6,598 nucleotides of DNA from contig JAAYIB010000085.1 in assembly GCA_012744295.1 (NCBI GenBank), positions 1-6,598 of the forward strand, written 5' to 3'. The notes beneath the pieces were generated by a model. The model did not search any database. It saw only the letters and a list, made by a program, of their open reading frames with translations, and was not told the DNA's origin. The DNA comes from Acholeplasmataceae bacterium. Lineage in GTDB: Bacteria > Bacillota > Negativicutes > Acidaminococcales > Acidaminococcaceae. Shown here one piece after another: positions 5,889-6,598 of this stretch. The position numbers and the translations under genes are program-made. The first letter of the stretch is position 1; the number at the start of each line of letters is the position of its first letter.

Positions 5889-6598
5889 AACGCTATTTTG
5901 GCATAGAGGCAGGCAAGAGGCGTTCCGGTTGGATCGGAGCCTTGATTTTGGGGGCCTTCGGGCTTGTTCTTGCCCGTTTGTTCTGGCTCCAAATCTTTAG
6001 CGGCGACGAATTGGCCCGAAAAGCCTTCGAGCAGACGGCCGGCGTTGAAAAGGTTTATTCGCCGCGCGGCAGCATTCTCGATCGTAACGGTGAGGAACTT
6101 GCTGTCAGCATCATGAGTAAGTCCCTGTATGTTGATCCCAAGCAGATGGATGACAACCCCGACCTGTGGGAGCGCGGCAAACAACCTAAACGTAATCCGA
6201 GGCAGCTTGCGGCAGAACTTTTATCGCCGATTCTTAAGGTCAGCCCAGAGGAGCTTTATGCCGATTTTGCCGGCGAGTTGCGCTTCCTGTGGCTAAAAAG
6301 GGCTATGAATCCTGCGGAGTACGAAGAAGTTACAAGGATCATCAAGGACAATAAACTGTCGGGACTGCATTTTCTTGAAGAAAGCAAGCGTTATTATACG
6401 AAGACCACCATGGCCTCACATGTTTTAGGGTTCGTCGGTATCGACGACAACGGCCTGAGCGGCATCGAGTTGTCGCTTGATTCGTTGCTGAAGGGTGCCG
6501 TGAACAGAAAGAGCGGCAGACATGACGCTTTAGGCAGGCCGATAGCGGAAAGCGGTTTTAACAGCACGGTGCCGCCCGAAATGTCTGCGGTTTTCCTG
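5885..6598 (+). CDS. Class B penicillin-binding protein, N-terminal part
   Basis: An open frame from GTG 5885 to the window end gives 238 residues with no stop, so the gene is cut by the window. The start overlaps the ftsW stop as GTGA, and AGGGGGTGG (5871-5879) lies just upstream as ribosome binding site. A single membrane anchor lies at about residues 16-38 after a basic N terminus. The PBP dimerisation or pedestal domain follows: SPRGSILDRNGEELAVS (59-75) is the classic motif, and KRYYTKTTMASHVLGFVG (168-185) and DDNGLSGIELSLDSLLKG (187-204) are the typical later ones. The transpeptidase domain with SxxK, SxN and KTG lies beyond the window. It is expected to be an FtsI/SpoVD/PBP2-type D,D-transpeptidase that partners the adjacent SEDS protein. 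Which subtype it is, including any C-terminal PASTA domains, cannot be told from this part. Confidence 0.92.
   Translation, partial: MKRYFGIEAGKRRSGWIGALILGAFGLVLARLFWLQIFSGDELARKAFEQTAGVEKVYSPRGSILDRNGEELAVSIMSKSLYVDPKQMDDNPDLWERGKQPKRNPRQLAAELLSPILKVSPEELYADFAGELRFLWLKRAMNPAEYEEVTRIIKDNKLSGLHFLEESKRYYTKTTMASHVLGFVGIDDNGLSGIELSLDSLLKGAVNRKSGRHDALGRPIAESGFNSTVPPEMSAVFL

Overview
The window reads as a chromosomal segment of an anaerobic Bacillota. A Negativicutes-type organism is my best guess, but this rests on overall protein style (a radical SAM enzyme with a CX4CX2C cluster, an AcoR/DhaR-like regulator, an FtsW plus class B PBP pair) and not on a diagnostic marker. All supported genes lie on the + strand. 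Gene bodies have balanced base composition, and the intergenic regions are strongly AT-rich. No tRNA, rRNA, CRISPR array, insertion sequence or phage gene is visible.

Region 1 (1-256) holds no gene. It has a strong TATAAT box preceded by interleaved inverted repeats with half-sites on a 21-bp pitch, followed by a leader of about 110 nt that contains a hairpin. It appears to control region 2 (257-1851). Region 2 is a two-gene unit: a radical SAM enzyme, then an exported peptidoglycan-binding plus NlpC/P60 cell-wall hydrolase. The hydrolase reading frame is split by a single in-frame amber codon between its two domains, although the catalytic Cys-His-His set downstream is intact.

Region 3 (1852-3909) is a single-gene unit with its own AT-rich upstream region, a 627-residue AcoR/DhaR-like regulator (GAF-PAS-AAA+-Fis HTH), and a clear Rho-independent terminator. 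The regulator looks like a sigma-54 activator but has lost the GAFTGA loop, both arginine-finger positions and the sensor II arginine. It is therefore probably a sigma-54-independent regulator. A TTGTR-N5-TACAA dyad occurs upstream of both the radical SAM gene and the regulator gene, so the regulator may control both. That link is inference.

Region 4 (3910-6598) starts with a TATAAT promoter and encodes trmB (tRNA m7G46 methyltransferase), an FtsW-type SEDS glycosyltransferase, and the first 238 residues of a class B penicillin-binding protein that runs off the window. ftsW and the PBP gene overlap by 4 nt (GTGA), which suggests the polymerase and its cognate transpeptidase are made together.

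The observations most worth checking are the amber-split hydrolase, the degenerate AAA+ regulator and the ordered repeat cluster upstream of the radical SAM gene. None of these proves a new system.
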